From: Flavisolibacter amylovorans
GTDB taxonomy: Bacteria > Bacteroidota > Bacteroidia > Chitinophagales > Chitinophagaceae
NCBI RefSeq assembly: GCF_039541815.1
Contig: NZ_BAABGY010000001.1
Location: 496,001 to 560,000, forward strand
Length of the DNA stretch: 64,000 bases
Reading direction: 5' to 3'
Shown: positions 7,976 through 16,177 of the stretch, one piece after another
Layout: each line of letters begins with the position of its first letter
Position numbering within the stretch: the stretch's first letter is position 1
Position numbers and translations under genes: made by a program
Notes under the pieces: model-generated
What the model was told of the DNA's origin: nothing
Databases searched by the model: none
The model's input: only the letters and a program-made list of their open reading frames with translations

Positions 7976-9064
7976 CTATACCGGCTGAACCGTCGCAAAA
8001 GGCAGCAGGGTGATGCCCCCGCCGGGCAGCTCGGCCAGGTAGCCCTTGTCGGTCAGGGCGAGCGCGGGCAGCACCGACTGCGCCGGCACCGTGGTGCCGC
8101 TTTCGGTACGCTGGGTCTTCCGGAGCTTCAGCGCAAGGGGCAGCGAACGCTTCGCAAGGGCCGGCGCCTGCCGCTCGGTCTTGTCGATAAAGGGGTAGGG
8201 GTCTACGGCGCCCTCATAGGTGTAGATGCCGAAGTGCAGGTGCGCGGGCGTGGTGCGCGCATTGCCGGTGTTGCCGACGAGGCCGATCGTTTCGCCCGCG
8301 GCCACGCGCTGCCCCGGGCGCACGAGTTGCTCGTCGAGGTGGGCATAGTAGAGGTTGTAGTTCTTGCCGTCGGGGCGCAGGAACACGTATTTCCCGCCGA
8401 GGGGGCTTTCGCTGACGCTCGTGACCGTGCCCGCGGCACCGGCCACGGCGGGGGTGCCCTTGGGGGCAAAGATGTCGACGCCCTCGTGGCGGCGGGCGCC
8501 CCCGTCGCGGTCGGCGCCCCAGAAGGAGCCGGCCTTTGCCTTAGGGCCCGCTACCGGGAAGCCGAGCGTGGGGCCGGTGCCCACCGACAGGCTGTAGGTC
8601 CCTCCCTGCCGCAGGGCCGGCTGCAGGCGCAGGATATAGGTGCCGCTGTGCTCCACATCGAAGCGCAGGCTTTCGGCGCCGGGCTCCGCGGAAAGCTGCA
8701 GCGCGGTGGTGCCGCCGTCTTCGCGGAATACCTCGGCATAGAGGGGTAGGGTGGTGGCGTCGCGTTCGCTGATGGCGATCCGGAGGCTCTGGCCCTGCTT
8801 CGCGGTGAAGCGCAGACCGAGGGCGCGCGGCTTATCGGTGCCGAAGCGGCCGCTGTGGCGATAGGGGAGCGTGATGCCGACGGGCGCCGCAAGTGCGCTT
8901 GCTCCGGCAGCGCGCCAGGCGCGCCCTTCGGGCGTCTCGTCGATATCGGCCTTATCGAGCCTGCGCTCGTAGGCTTCACGCGGCGTGTCTTTTTTGAATA
9001 CGGAGCGGGCCGGACCGCAACTTACAAGGGCGGCACCGAGCAGGAGGGGTAAAACAGTTTTCAT
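7976..9064 (-). CDS. M23 (LytM) metallopeptidase lipoprotein
   Basis: 362 aa. A lipobox LVSC puts the acylated cysteine at C16. Residues ~60-165 look like a beta-rich PPC-type domain. The M23 domain (~185-300) has HEGVDIFAPKGTP (zinc ligands H and D) and AHLHFGIYTYEG (HxH), so the zinc site appears complete. It should cleave peptide cross-links in peptidoglycan from the inner face of the outer membrane. It stands alone between the rhomboid gene and another lipoprotein gene. Confidence 0.9.
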   Translation of the reverse strand: MKTVLPLLLGAALVSCGPARSVFKKDTPREAYERRLDKADIDETPEGRAWRAAGASALAAPVGITLPYRHSGRFGTDKPRALGLRFTAKQGQSLRIAISERDATTLPLYAEVFREDGGTTALQLSAEPGAESLRFDVEHSGTYILRLQPALRQGGTYSLSVGTGPTLGFPVAGPKAKAGSFWGADRDGGARRHEGVDIFAPKGTPAVAGAAGTVTSVSESPLGGKYVFLRPDGKNYNLYYAHLDEQLVRPGQRVAAGETIGLVGNTGNARTTPAHLHFGIYTYEGAVDPYPFIDKTERQAPALAKRSLPLALKLRKTQRTESGTTVPAQSVLPALALTDKGYLAELPGGGITLLPFATVQPV

Positions 9065-9164
9065 AGGCAGGGCTGCCCGTGCAAATACAGCTCCGGAAAC
9101 GGTTAAGGAAGATTGAATATCGGATAGCGAATCTCGGAAGACGAATCTCGGAACGGGAGGTGGT

Positions 9165-9716
9165 TCAGGGTTGTTTCAGCAGGAACGAAGCGGCGATGAG
9201 CTCCATGCCGGGGGCAACGCGGGCGCTGTCGGAATCGAAGTACTGCTCCACGTTGATGAAGGAGCTTTCGGCACCGCTGTGCGCGAAGATCCGTACGCGG
9301 CCCGGAAAGACGCCCATTATCCTGCCCTTTAGCTCAACACCGGTGCCCCGGTAGCGGCCCCATTCCCGGAAGCGCGTGAGCGTGCTTTTCTTAAGCAATT
9401 GGTTGCGGAACTCTTTGACCTGCTCGTTCACGAACAAGTCCTCGTCGATATCGGTGTCGAATACAAAGAACATCGACATCGCGTTGTCGTTGGACACATC
9501 GATCGAGAACAAGGCATCGGGATCGTAGTCGTCATCGGCGGTGTCGATCGTCCAGGCGGCAGGGTAGTAGAGGCGGAAGGCGGCACGGTCGATGATGCGC
9601 GATGCGTGCCCGAGCTGCTGCTGCGGAGGAGAGGTAGCCGCTTTCTTCCGGGCGCCGCCGGGCGACCCGCTGCAGGCAGCGAGGACGAGAAGGCAAAAGA
9701 GGTAGGGCGTGCGCAT
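9165..9716 (-). CDS. Lipoprotein, hypothetical (PsbP-like fold possible)
   Basis: 183 aa from the ATG at 9716, which gives a clean lipoprotein signal (LLVLAACSG, C15). The mature part starts with AAFRLYYPAAWTIDTADDDYDPD, a pattern seen in PsbP-like or DUF1795-type domains, and ends EQYFDSDSARVAPGMELIAASF. That likeness is only at the pattern level, so no function is claimed. The upstream in-frame start at 9737 is less suited to a signal peptide. Confidence 0.65.
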   Translation of the reverse strand: MRTPYLFCLLVLAACSGSPGGARKKAATSPPQQQLGHASRIIDRAAFRLYYPAAWTIDTADDDYDPDALFSIDVSNDNAMSMFFVFDTDIDEDLFVNEQVKEFRNQLLKKSTLTRFREWGRYRGTGVELKGRIMGVFPGRVRIFAHSGAESSFINVEQYFDSDSARVAPGMELIAASFLLKQP

Positions 9717-9814
9717 CCGGACAGAAAGATAGTGCACCGATACGGAATCTCCGACCCCTTATAGCCAATCTGCCTGCCCGATCTGCCTCCACATCCGCTA
9801 CGGGGCACCAGGGT

Positions 9815-9844
9815 AAAAGCCCCGGCTGAAGCGCCGGGGCTTTT
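9815..9844 (-). terminator. Terminator after DUF4242 gene
   Basis: Perfect 12-bp stem AAAAGCCCCGGC/GCCGGGGCTTTT with a 6-nt loop, just downstream of the minus-strand gene ending at 9851. The A/T flanks make it usable in both directions. Confidence 0.85.
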
Positions 9845-9850
9845 CACGCC

Positions 9851-10147
9851 TTAGGCTTCATGCACGAGCTCGCGCACTTCGGCAGTCGTTGGATCGATGA
9901 TCGTAGAAATACGGTTGATGCGGTTGGCCGGGAAGCCGCCTTTTTCGGCATGGGCGCGCACGGTAGCCTCGTCGGGGGCAATGTAGACGCAATAGATCTT
10001 GTCGTCGGTGACGTAGCTCTGGATCCACTGGATGCGCGGGCCGAGCTCCCTGAGTACGCCGCAGGAGGTCTGCGAGATGGCCTGCAGCTGCTCGCCGGAG
10101 AGCTGTCCGGCACCGGGGAGTTCGCGCTCGATCAGGAACTTGGGCAT
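9851..10147 (-). CDS. DUF4242 (SCO4226-like, nickel-binding) protein
   Basis: 98 aa, a ferredoxin-like small domain starting MPKFLIEREL and containing QSYVTDDKIYCVYIAPDEATVRAHAEKGG. This matches the DUF4242 pattern; a founding member, Streptomyces SCO4226, binds nickel. The cellular role is not known. A strong terminator follows directly, so it ends its transcript. Confidence 0.8.
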   Translation of the reverse strand: MPKFLIERELPGAGQLSGEQLQAISQTSCGVLRELGPRIQWIQSYVTDDKIYCVYIAPDEATVRAHAEKGGFPANRINRISTIIDPTTAEVRELVHEA

Positions 10148-10271
10148 ATCGTTGGGTTTTTGATGACGGGGGAGGGCGGGTGCGGCACTCCTAAGCTACG
10201 CCGGCTTTCGCCCGTTTCCCTGCATGGGCTTCGCCTTTTTTTCGCCCTTGCGCGTCCCGGTCCGGCGGTGT

Positions 10272-10700
10272 CTATGGGTTCTCTTTGCCGGTGTTCGGAT
10301 CGTAAGCCGTCATCCAGCGCACGCCGTAGCGGTCGGTGAAGGTGCCCATGAAGGCGCCCCAGAATTTGGGGCCCAGCGGGTCGTGGATGGTAGCGCCCGC
10401 GGAGAGCTTTGCATAGTAGTCGCGGCATTCCGCTTCGGAGCTGCAGTGGATCATAACGCCGAAGTTGTTGCCCTGGGTATAGGCGCCGGGTGTGAGGTCG
10501 GAGGCCATCAGCAGCAGGCCCCCGGTACGGAGTTCGCTGTGCAGCACCTGATGCTTCATGTGGGGCGGGCAATGCGCCTCGATGGGCGATCCTTCGATGG
10601 CCCGGATGGCAAGATCGCCGCCGAGGCATTGCTGGTAGTGGGTCATCACTTCGCGGCAGTTGCCGTTGAAGGCGAGATAAGCGGTTAGTGCGGTGGGCAT
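10272..10700 (-). CDS. VOC family protein, PhnB-like
   Basis: 142 aa. It has the PhnB-type glyoxalase/VOC pattern: AYLAFNGNCREVMTHYQQCLGG at the start, a central HSELRTGGLLLMASD, and a C-terminal GAFMGTFTDRYGVRWM. The family includes metal-dependent lyases and dioxygenases, but many PhnB-like members are of unknown function. A TAnnTTTG box (TATGTTTG, 10726-10719) lies 18 nt before the ATG. Confidence 0.85.
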   Translation of the reverse strand: MPTALTAYLAFNGNCREVMTHYQQCLGGDLAIRAIEGSPIEAHCPPHMKHQVLHSELRTGGLLLMASDLTPGAYTQGNNFGVMIHCSSEAECRDYYAKLSAGATIHDPLGPKFWGAFMGTFTDRYGVRWMTAYDPNTGKENP

Positions 10701-10796
10701 ACGTGTTGGTTGAGGCTACAAACATAACCTGCGCATCCCGGATCGGGAAGGGGCAAAGCCGACATTTCACGGGGGCTTCCGGCAGGCGCCGTGTAT

Positions 10797-10824
10797 GAAA
10801 AAGCCCCGGGCTGCAACCGGGGCT
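10797..10824 (-). terminator. Terminator after the S41 peptidase gene
   Basis: Stem AGCCCCGG/CCGGGGCT with a 7-nt loop and a TTTTT tail on the minus strand, 25 nt after the stop of the peptidase gene. Confidence 0.75.
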
Positions 10825-10848
10825 CTGCGTCATTTTGTAGAAATACGG

Positions 10849-12225
10849 TCAGCGTATTTTTCTTCCGAGCAGTTCCTGTGCCTTTTCGAGCACCGGGTCC
10901 CGCTTCGTCAGGTAGTCGTTGATGCTGCGGCTCACGGCTACATGCGGCTGGATGCCATAGCCCACGAACGCGCGGCCGTCGGGATAGGTATCCTGCTTCG
11001 TGCATACCCGCGCCGACCCGCCACCCGGCAGGTCGAACTGGTAGGGCTGACCCGTGGAGCCGAAGGTGGGCGCGCCGATGCGCACCATGTGCTTCTGGTT
11101 GTCGGCGTGAATGAGAAAGTCTTCGGCTGCCGACGCCGTCTGGTGACCCGTCAGCAGCATCGTGGGCACTACGAGGCGCTTTGCCTGGAGGCGGATGGGC
11201 GTTGGCTCGTAGTCGAAGTGGTGCCAGTAGTTGTCCTGGTAGGAAAGCAGGGCCCGTCGGTTCCAGCTATTACCGGCGGTGTCTGCCGGCTTTGTGTATT
11301 TGCCCCAGGCCTTGAAGGCAGGCACGTGCAGGCGGCTGGCGTAGCGGGCTCCGTAGAGCACGCTGTCGGGCGTCAGGTAGCGCAGGATGTCGGTGCCGAT
11401 GCCGGTGGAGCCGCCTCCGTTGTAGCGCAGGTCGATGATGAGGCCCTTGGCGCTATAGAGTTCCGGCAGCAGGGCTTCGAACAGCGAGTCGATCTTCGGG
11501 TCGCTGAAGGAGTTGAGGCTCACGTAGGGCACTTTGTTGGGCAGCCAGCGGAAGTCGAGGAGGGCGCGATCCGCATCGAACGCGGGGAACACGGCCGTCT
11601 CCGTGCTGCGCGCATGTGTGAGGTCGAGGCGGAGCATCGATCCGTCGGGGCGGCGGAAGGTCACCTTATATTGGTCGCCCGCGTAGCCGGCAAGCAGGCC
11701 CGCCGTGGCCCAGTCTTCGAGCACATAATCGGTAGACGAGGAGATGTAGGGTTTTACAAACCGGTCCTTGTATTCCTGTGTGGGCAGCCCATTGACCTCG
11801 ACAAGCTCGGAGCCTACCGGCAGCTCGTCTTTCTTGCTCAGGGCCGTACGGACCACGATGGCCTTGCCACCGATGTTCTCGAGAAAGAAGCGCCAGGCCC
11901 CGAACATGGAGGTGAAGTTCTCCGGCCCGCTCATTGGCGGCATATATACGTTGGTATGCCCGTCTTTGAGCAGGGCGCAAAATCGCTGCAGCTCGCGATA
12001 ATAATCGTAGTCGTTCTTCGTGCCGGGGATCGAAACGAGGAGGGCCTTATAGGCGCTGTCCCAGGCGTTGCGGTCCACCTTGTTGAGGTATGCGAAATTG
12101 TAATTTACCTCCTGCCAGAATTTGGAGAGGCCGTACAGCTTGTCGGCAGGAGAGAGGGTGTTGGGCCATTGCGCGCGGGCGGTGAGCGATGCCAGGACGA
12201 GCAGGAGGAAGCACAGGTGTTTCAT
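10849..12225 (-). CDS. Secreted S41 family peptidase
   Basis: 458 aa with a signal peptide (FLLLVLASLTARAQ). The N-terminal helical part (~25-110) resembles the domain found before many S41 proteases, with LLKDGHTNVYMPP. The S41 core is ~230-440: LIIDLRYNGGGSTGIG, and the serine nucleophile in TGHQTASAAEDFLI. No PDZ domain is obvious, although VGSELVEVNGLPTQEY may be a remnant. It probably acts in the periplasm. A TAACTTTG box lies ~30 nt upstream (12264-12257). Confidence 0.85.
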   Translation of the reverse strand: MKHLCFLLLVLASLTARAQWPNTLSPADKLYGLSKFWQEVNYNFAYLNKVDRNAWDSAYKALLVSIPGTKNDYDYYRELQRFCALLKDGHTNVYMPPMSGPENFTSMFGAWRFFLENIGGKAIVVRTALSKKDELPVGSELVEVNGLPTQEYKDRFVKPYISSSTDYVLEDWATAGLLAGYAGDQYKVTFRRPDGSMLRLDLTHARSTETAVFPAFDADRALLDFRWLPNKVPYVSLNSFSDPKIDSLFEALLPELYSAKGLIIDLRYNGGGSTGIGTDILRYLTPDSVLYGARYASRLHVPAFKAWGKYTKPADTAGNSWNRRALLSYQDNYWHHFDYEPTPIRLQAKRLVVPTMLLTGHQTASAAEDFLIHADNQKHMVRIGAPTFGSTGQPYQFDLPGGGSARVCTKQDTYPDGRAFVGYGIQPHVAVSRSINDYLTKRDPVLEKAQELLGRKIR

Positions 12226-12308
12226 CGGCAGTTGGGAGTTTGGTCGGGTATTTTCGCAAAGTTACCGGTGCCGGTGCAATCGGGCAAGGAGCGATCAGGG
12301 TCCGGCTG

Positions 12309-13226
12309 CTAATGCTTTGCCCGTTGCTGCAGCACTTCGCGCAGCGGTGTCCAGGTCAGCTCCGGGTAGCGGGCGTTGTCGAGCGGGAAAAGCTTGGGCT
12401 TGCCGGTGAACATATTATGGAGGTACTGCATGCCCTGCCAGGGCGGGAACACTTCCTTCTTCTTCGGAAAGAGGACGCGCGTGATGCGGATCATGCGGCC
12501 GAAGGCTTTGAGGGAGCCGGCGCGCAGGGGGCGGAAGTTGGTGCCGGTGGCGTCCTCGGCGGCACGCACGAGGCCGTGCACGTCGGCTGCTTCGCCGGCG
12601 ATGCGCAGCCAGCGGGGCGTGGAGGGATCCAGGGCGGCTGCGGCGGTAAAGGCCGCGGTGTCTTCCATCGTGGTAAAGTCCATCGGCACGTCGGGGCGGC
12701 CCCAGTACAGCACGCGGTGCGGGCCGAAAAGCACCACGGGTGCCTGGCCGGTGAGCAGGTCGGCGAACATGCCGTTGAGGATGGAGGTGGCCCCGATGCG
12801 CGCCGCGTCGAGGCGGTCCGCGAACTCCCGCCGCAGGTCGAGGTTGCGGTTGGAGCCGGCGGGCAGCTTCGTGAAGTCGATGCAGAAGTCGGAGGGGATG
12901 AAGCGGGCCACGCCGCCGCCGACGGCCGCCTCGAGCAGGCGCGACTGTATTTCTACGATGGTGTCGCGCAGTCCCGACAGTGCCGACACAACGCAGGTGG
13001 CGCCGCGGCAGGCTTCGGTGAGGCCATTGCGGTCGGCATAGTCGACCGGCACGATGCGGGCGCCGCTTTTGCCCAGGTCGGCGAGGGCGTCGTTGGCGGC
13101 GCCGGCACGAACGAGCGCGCGCACTTCCGCGCCGCGGAGGCGCAGGTGGTGTACGATGCGGCGGCCGAGGGCGCCGGTGGCGCCGGCCACCACGATGATA
13201 CCGGGAGGCAGTTGGTTGTTATCCAT
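12309..13226 (-). CDS. NmrA-like NAD(P)-binding protein
   Basis: 305 aa from the ATG at 13226; the open frame runs further upstream but carries no domain there. The Rossmann motif VAGATGALGRRIV is at residues ~12-24, followed by an NmrA/isoflavone-reductase-like body (RFIPSDFCIDFTKL, LNGMFADLLTG). Such proteins are either atypical reductases or redox sensors binding NAD(P). The lysine expected in active isoflavone reductases was not clear. It stands alone, with short gaps on both sides. Confidence 0.8.
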   Translation of the reverse strand: MDNNQLPPGIIVVAGATGALGRRIVHHLRLRGAEVRALVRAGAANDALADLGKSGARIVPVDYADRNGLTEACRGATCVVSALSGLRDTIVEIQSRLLEAAVGGGVARFIPSDFCIDFTKLPAGSNRNLDLRREFADRLDAARIGATSILNGMFADLLTGQAPVVLFGPHRVLYWGRPDVPMDFTTMEDTAAFTAAAALDPSTPRWLRIAGEAADVHGLVRAAEDATGTNFRPLRAGSLKAFGRMIRITRVLFPKKKEVFPPWQGMQYLHNMFTGKPKLFPLDNARYPELTWTPLREVLQQRAKH

Positions 13227-13314
13227 AGAAGAATGTGGGCGTTGATGCGCCTGTTCCCTCACCATACAATTTTGCGACCCGAAAGTTTGCCGGGCCACTC
13301 TTCCTGTTCGTAAA

Positions 13315-13698
13315 TCAGACCTTTCTTGTTCCGGCGGCCGGGATGCGGCGTCGTTCGATCCACAGCACGGCCGCCGCGCCAAGGGTATACATGAGCAGGT
13401 CGATGACCTCGAAGCTGCGGCCGATGAGGGTGGTAAAGAAGTCGCTGCCGCGCAGGCCGAGCCGCTCCACGATGTGCAGGTATTGCAGGCCTTCCACAAG
13501 GTAGCAGAAGAGCAGTACACCGGTCACCGCCGGCCCCACCGGCACGCGCCGCACGCTTTGTACGGCGCAGTACACGAGCGGCATCACGAGGAAGTCGCCG
13601 ACATAGGGGCGGATGATGCGGTCGCGCACGAAGAGCGCAATGAGGACCTCGGTGACGAGCAGGACCAGGAAGGCGATGCGGTAGGGGCGGCGGGGCAT
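13315..13698 (-). CDS. DUF2809 membrane protein
   Basis: 127 aa with four hydrophobic segments (~7-24, 34-48, 56-72, 93-113). The sequence FEVIDLLMYTLGAA near the C-terminus and the VRDRIIRPYVGDFLVMPLVYC stretch fit the DUF2809 family of small inner-membrane proteins of unknown function. It is 88 nt upstream of the NmrA-like gene on the same strand and may share its transcript. Confidence 0.75.
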   Translation of the reverse strand: MPRRPYRIAFLVLLVTEVLIALFVRDRIIRPYVGDFLVMPLVYCAVQSVRRVPVGPAVTGVLLFCYLVEGLQYLHIVERLGLRGSDFFTTLIGRSFEVIDLLMYTLGAAAVLWIERRRIPAAGTRKV

Positions 13699-13763
13699 GC
13701 ACGGTGAAGATAGCCGTTTGGCGCGTCGCCTCCCGGCTACGGTCAGTCGTTATAGGTCGGGAT

Positions 13764-13800
13764 GGGCCATAGTCGGAGACTACGGCCAACTTCGCGTTGG
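13764..13800 (+). repeat. REP-like palindromes, left flank of RAYT gene
   Basis: Two adjacent hairpins: TAGTC-GGA-GACTA (13770-13782) and CCAAC-TTCGC-GTTGG (13786-13800). The 27-nt segment 13764-13790 is the inverted copy of 14511-14537, with 25 of 27 positions identical. Confidence 0.8.
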
Positions 13801-13841
13801 AAATATTCATGCTGGCGCAGTGGGCGTATAAGGACGACCGA

Positions 13842-14396
13842 CTAAAGAAATGCGATTTCGATCGGGCCGGTTTGGGTGCGATTTAAGTAGGCGCGTGCGC
13901 TGCTGTACCGGTAATGTTCCGGCCGTTCGACTACGCCAGATTTAACCGGGTTGAAGTGAATATAGTTCAGCTTCTGCACGGTAAATGCAGGGGCAAAGCA
14001 TTCTTGGGGACAGTTGTTTTGAATCCAGAATTGAAAGCCGCTGTTCCGTGTATTGTCAGCCGCCGCATCACGAAAATGCCTGAGCAGCCAGGCTCTCCGG
14101 CTCTCGCACTGGTTCGCTCCGATTGCTGCTACGATTCGTTTGGCACTTACCTTCTTGAAATCCCGTACCAATGCGCTAAGGTCGCCGGTGGCCGACGAAG
14201 CCAGCAGGTGCAAGTGGTTGCTCATAAGGCACCAGGCATGCAGGTTAAGCCCTTTGTATTGTTGACAATATTTGAGGTCCCTGATCAGCAGCTCGCAATA
14301 GTCGGCGCGGGTGAAGACGTCGGCCCATTCGACCACGGTGAACGTCAGGAAATGCACTTCCGCCTGGTTGCGAATCTTGTACCCGCCGATGCTCAT
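13842..14396 (-). CDS. REP-associated tyrosine transposase (RAYT), Y1 HUH family
   Basis: 184 aa from the ATG at 14396 (MSIGGYKIRN), the start that best fits a RAYT N-terminus; the frame runs on to 14444. It shows HFLTFTVVEWADVF, then the HUH metal motif in MSNHLHLLAS, and the C-terminal HFNPVKSGVVERPEHYRYSSA, whose tyrosine would attack DNA. RAYTs are domesticated relatives of IS200/IS605 transposases that process REP palindromes. It sits between inverted palindromes at 13764-13800 and 14511-14537, 42 and 114 nt away. Confidence 0.9.
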   Translation of the reverse strand: MSIGGYKIRNQAEVHFLTFTVVEWADVFTRADYCELLIRDLKYCQQYKGLNLHAWCLMSNHLHLLASSATGDLSALVRDFKKVSAKRIVAAIGANQCESRRAWLLRHFRDAAADNTRNSGFQFWIQNNCPQECFAPAFTVQKLNYIHFNPVKSGVVERPEHYRYSSARAYLNRTQTGPIEIAFL

Positions 14397-14510
14397 ACTT
14401 CGTATTTTTTCCTCGAAGCTGCTTTCCTGCGCTGAACCAGGCAAAAGAGGAAAAACACTTTTTACGCTGTTTTTCCCAACCGGCTACCCCAGTAAAACGC
14501 TCCCCATGCA

Positions 14511-14574
14511 GTTGGCCCTAGTCTCCGACTACGGCCCGTCCGACCTTTCGGAAATCTGCCAACGCGAAAGCCAT
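14511..14574 (-). repeat. REP-like palindromes, right flank of RAYT gene
   Basis: Contains TAGTC-TCC-GACTA (14519-14531), the inverted counterpart of the left flank, then a looser CTTTCG/CGAAAG pair. The 14511-14537 segment matches the reverse complement of 13764-13790 at 25 of 27 positions. Confidence 0.75.
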
Positions 14575-14598
14575 CCGCCCGCAGTCTACCTTCACGCT

Positions 14599-14997
14599 AT
14601 GCACGTTTTCTTCCGCACGCTCATGGCCCTGCTATACATCGCCGCCGGCGTCAACCACTTCGTGCACCCGGCATTTTACCTGGCCATCATGCCGCCCTGG
14701 CTGCCGGCGCACGGAGCGCTGGTAGCCGCCAGCGGCGTGGCCGAGATCGTGCTGGGCATCTTACTGCTGGTGCCGCGCACGCGCCGCTTCGCCGCGTGGG
14801 GTATCATCGTGCTGCTGGTTGCGGTATTCCCGGCCAACGTGCAGATGGCCGTCAATTACGTAGAACTACAGCACCCGAAGCTATGGCTCGCGCTGCTGCG
14901 CTTGCCGGTGCAGGGGCTGCTGATCTGGTGGGCGTGGTTGTATACACGAAGAAAGCGCCCCGAAGGGCGCTTTGAAGATCTCGGATCTCAGATGTAA
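14599..14997 (+). CDS. DoxX-like membrane protein
   Basis: 132 aa from the ATG at 14599; the open frame extends upstream through the RAYT palindrome and is rejected there. It has four membrane segments: FFRTLMALLYIAAGVNHF, LVAASGVAEIVLGILLLV, AAWGIIVLLVAVFPANVQM, and LPVQGLLIWWAWLY. NHFVHPAFYLAIMP fits DoxX-type small membrane proteins. The last ~15 residues (RRKRPEGRFEDLGSQM) are encoded by a terminator-like hairpin (14952-14973) and by array D1, suggesting the original 3' end was displaced. Confidence 0.75.
   Translation: MHVFFRTLMALLYIAAGVNHFVHPAFYLAIMPPWLPAHGALVAASGVAEIVLGILLLVPRTRRFAAWGIIVLLVAVFPANVQMAVNYVELQHPKLWLALLRLPVQGLLIWWAWLYTRRKRPEGRFEDLGSQM
14952..14973 (+). terminator. Terminator-like hairpin inside the 3' end of the DoxX frame
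   Basis: Stem AAAGCGCCC/GGGCGCTTT with a 4-nt loop, located before rather than after the stop codon of the DoxX gene. No long T-tract beyond TTT. Confidence 0.5.
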
Positions 14998-15031
14998 GAT
15001 CTCAGATCCGAGATTCCAGATCTGAGATCCC
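14976..15031 (+). repeat. Array D1: eight 7-nt GATCTnn units between DoxX and fabH stops
   Basis: Eight contiguous 7-nt units of the GATCTCA type (GATCTCG, GATCTCA, GATGTAA ... GATCCCC). The DoxX stop codon (14995-14997) is within the third unit, and the array ends directly at the fabH stop (15032-15034). Confidence 0.9.
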
Positions 15032-16024
15032 CTAGTAGGCCCACTTGATCAGCGTGGCGCCCCACGTAAACCCGCCGCCGAAGGCCGCGAGCACGATGTT
15101 GTCGCCCTTGTTGAGCTCGTGCTTCCACTCCCAGAGGCAGAGGGGGATGGTGCCGGCCGTAGTGTTGCCGTATTTCTGGATGTTGAGCATCACCTTTTCC
15201 TTCGGCAGGCCGATGCGCTCCGCAGTGGCGTCGATGATGCGCTTGTTGGCCTGGTGGGGCACGAGCCAGGCGATGTCGTCGCCGGTCATGCCGTTGCGCT
15301 CGAGGAGCTCGGCGCTCACGTCGGCCATGCCCTTGACGGCGAACTTGAACACGGTCTGGCCTTCCTGGTACACGAAGTGCTCCTTGTTGGCCACCGTTTC
15401 GGCGGAGGCGGGCTTCAGGGAGCCGCCGGCCTTCTGGTGGAGGTAGTGACGGCCGTTGCCGTCGGCCCGCAGGATGGAGTCCTGCACGCCGTAGCCGTCG
15501 TGGTTGGGCTCGAGCAGCACGCCCGCGGCGCCGTCGCCGAAGATGATGCAGGTCTGGCGGTCGCTATAGTCGATGATGGAGCTCATTTTGTCGGCGCCGA
15601 TCACCACCACTTTCTTGTAGCGGCGGCTTTCAATGAGGGCGGCGCCGGTGGTGAGGCCGTAGAGGAAGCCCGAGCAGGCGGCCTCGAGGTCGAAGCCCCA
15701 GGCATTTTTGGCGCCGGCCTTGTCGGCGGCAATGTTGGCCGTGGCGGGGAACACCATGTCGGGCGTTACGGTGGCCACGATGATGCAGTCGATCTCTTCG
15801 GGGGAGATGCCGCGCTTTTCGCAGATCTGTTTGATCACCGGCACGCACATGTCGGAGGTGCCGAGGCCGTCCCCTTTCAGGATGCGGCGCTCGTTGATGC
15901 CGGTGCGGCTGCGGATCCACTCGTCGGTGGTCTCCACCATCTTTTCGAGGTCGGCGTTCGTAAGGCGGTCTTCGGGAACATAGCCGCCGACGGCGGTGAT
16001 GGCAGCGTTGATTTTTTGGATCAT
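15032..16024 (-). CDS. fabH: 3-oxoacyl-ACP synthase III (FabH)
   Basis: 330 aa, the usual length. The catalytic triad is visible: C117 in EAACSGF, histidine in VPHQANKRI, and asparagine in KYGNTTAGT. The C-terminal glycine loop is LAAFGGGFTWGA. FabH condenses acetyl- (or branched acyl-) CoA with malonyl-ACP to begin fatty acid synthesis in the cytoplasm. No plsX, rpmF or acpP gene is adjacent, so the usual fab cluster is not present here. A perfect TACCTTTG box lies 5 nt before the ATG. Array D1 abuts the stop. Confidence 0.95.
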   Translation of the reverse strand: MIQKINAAITAVGGYVPEDRLTNADLEKMVETTDEWIRSRTGINERRILKGDGLGTSDMCVPVIKQICEKRGISPEEIDCIIVATVTPDMVFPATANIAADKAGAKNAWGFDLEAACSGFLYGLTTGAALIESRRYKKVVVIGADKMSSIIDYSDRQTCIIFGDGAAGVLLEPNHDGYGVQDSILRADGNGRHYLHQKAGGSLKPASAETVANKEHFVYQEGQTVFKFAVKGMADVSAELLERNGMTGDDIAWLVPHQANKRIIDATAERIGLPKEKVMLNIQKYGNTTAGTIPLCLWEWKHELNKGDNIVLAAFGGGFTWGATLIKWAY

Positions 16025-16029
16025 GGGGG

Positions 16030-16037
16030 CAAAGGTA
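16030..16037 (-). promoter_or_regulatory. -7 box TACCTTTG of fabH
   Basis: A perfect TAnnTTTG on the minus strand, 5 nt before the ATG at 16024. Array C begins ~10 nt upstream of it, where the -33 region would be. Confidence 0.65.
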
Positions 16038-16047
16038 GCAGCAAAAA

Positions 16048-16089
16048 GGTTTAGGGGTTTAGGGGGTTTAGAAGGTTTAGGGGTTGGGA
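16048..16089 (+). repeat. Array C, left inverted arm (GGTTTAG units)
   Basis: Units GGTTTAGG, GGTTTAGGG, GGTTTAGAA and GGTTTAGG, then GGTTGGGA. Mirrors 16614-16656. Confidence 0.9.
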
Positions 16090-16177
16090 TGGGAAAAACA
16101 TCAGGCGCAAGAAAATTCTCAGCGGCTTATGTTGAATTACCCTTGGAGCGGCGTATTGAGCTTAGGACATTTGTATC

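Noticed and set aside
10795..12312. 505-codon plus-strand frame opposite the S41 peptidase
   Set aside because: The minus strand has signal peptide and catalytic motifs; the plus frame has none.
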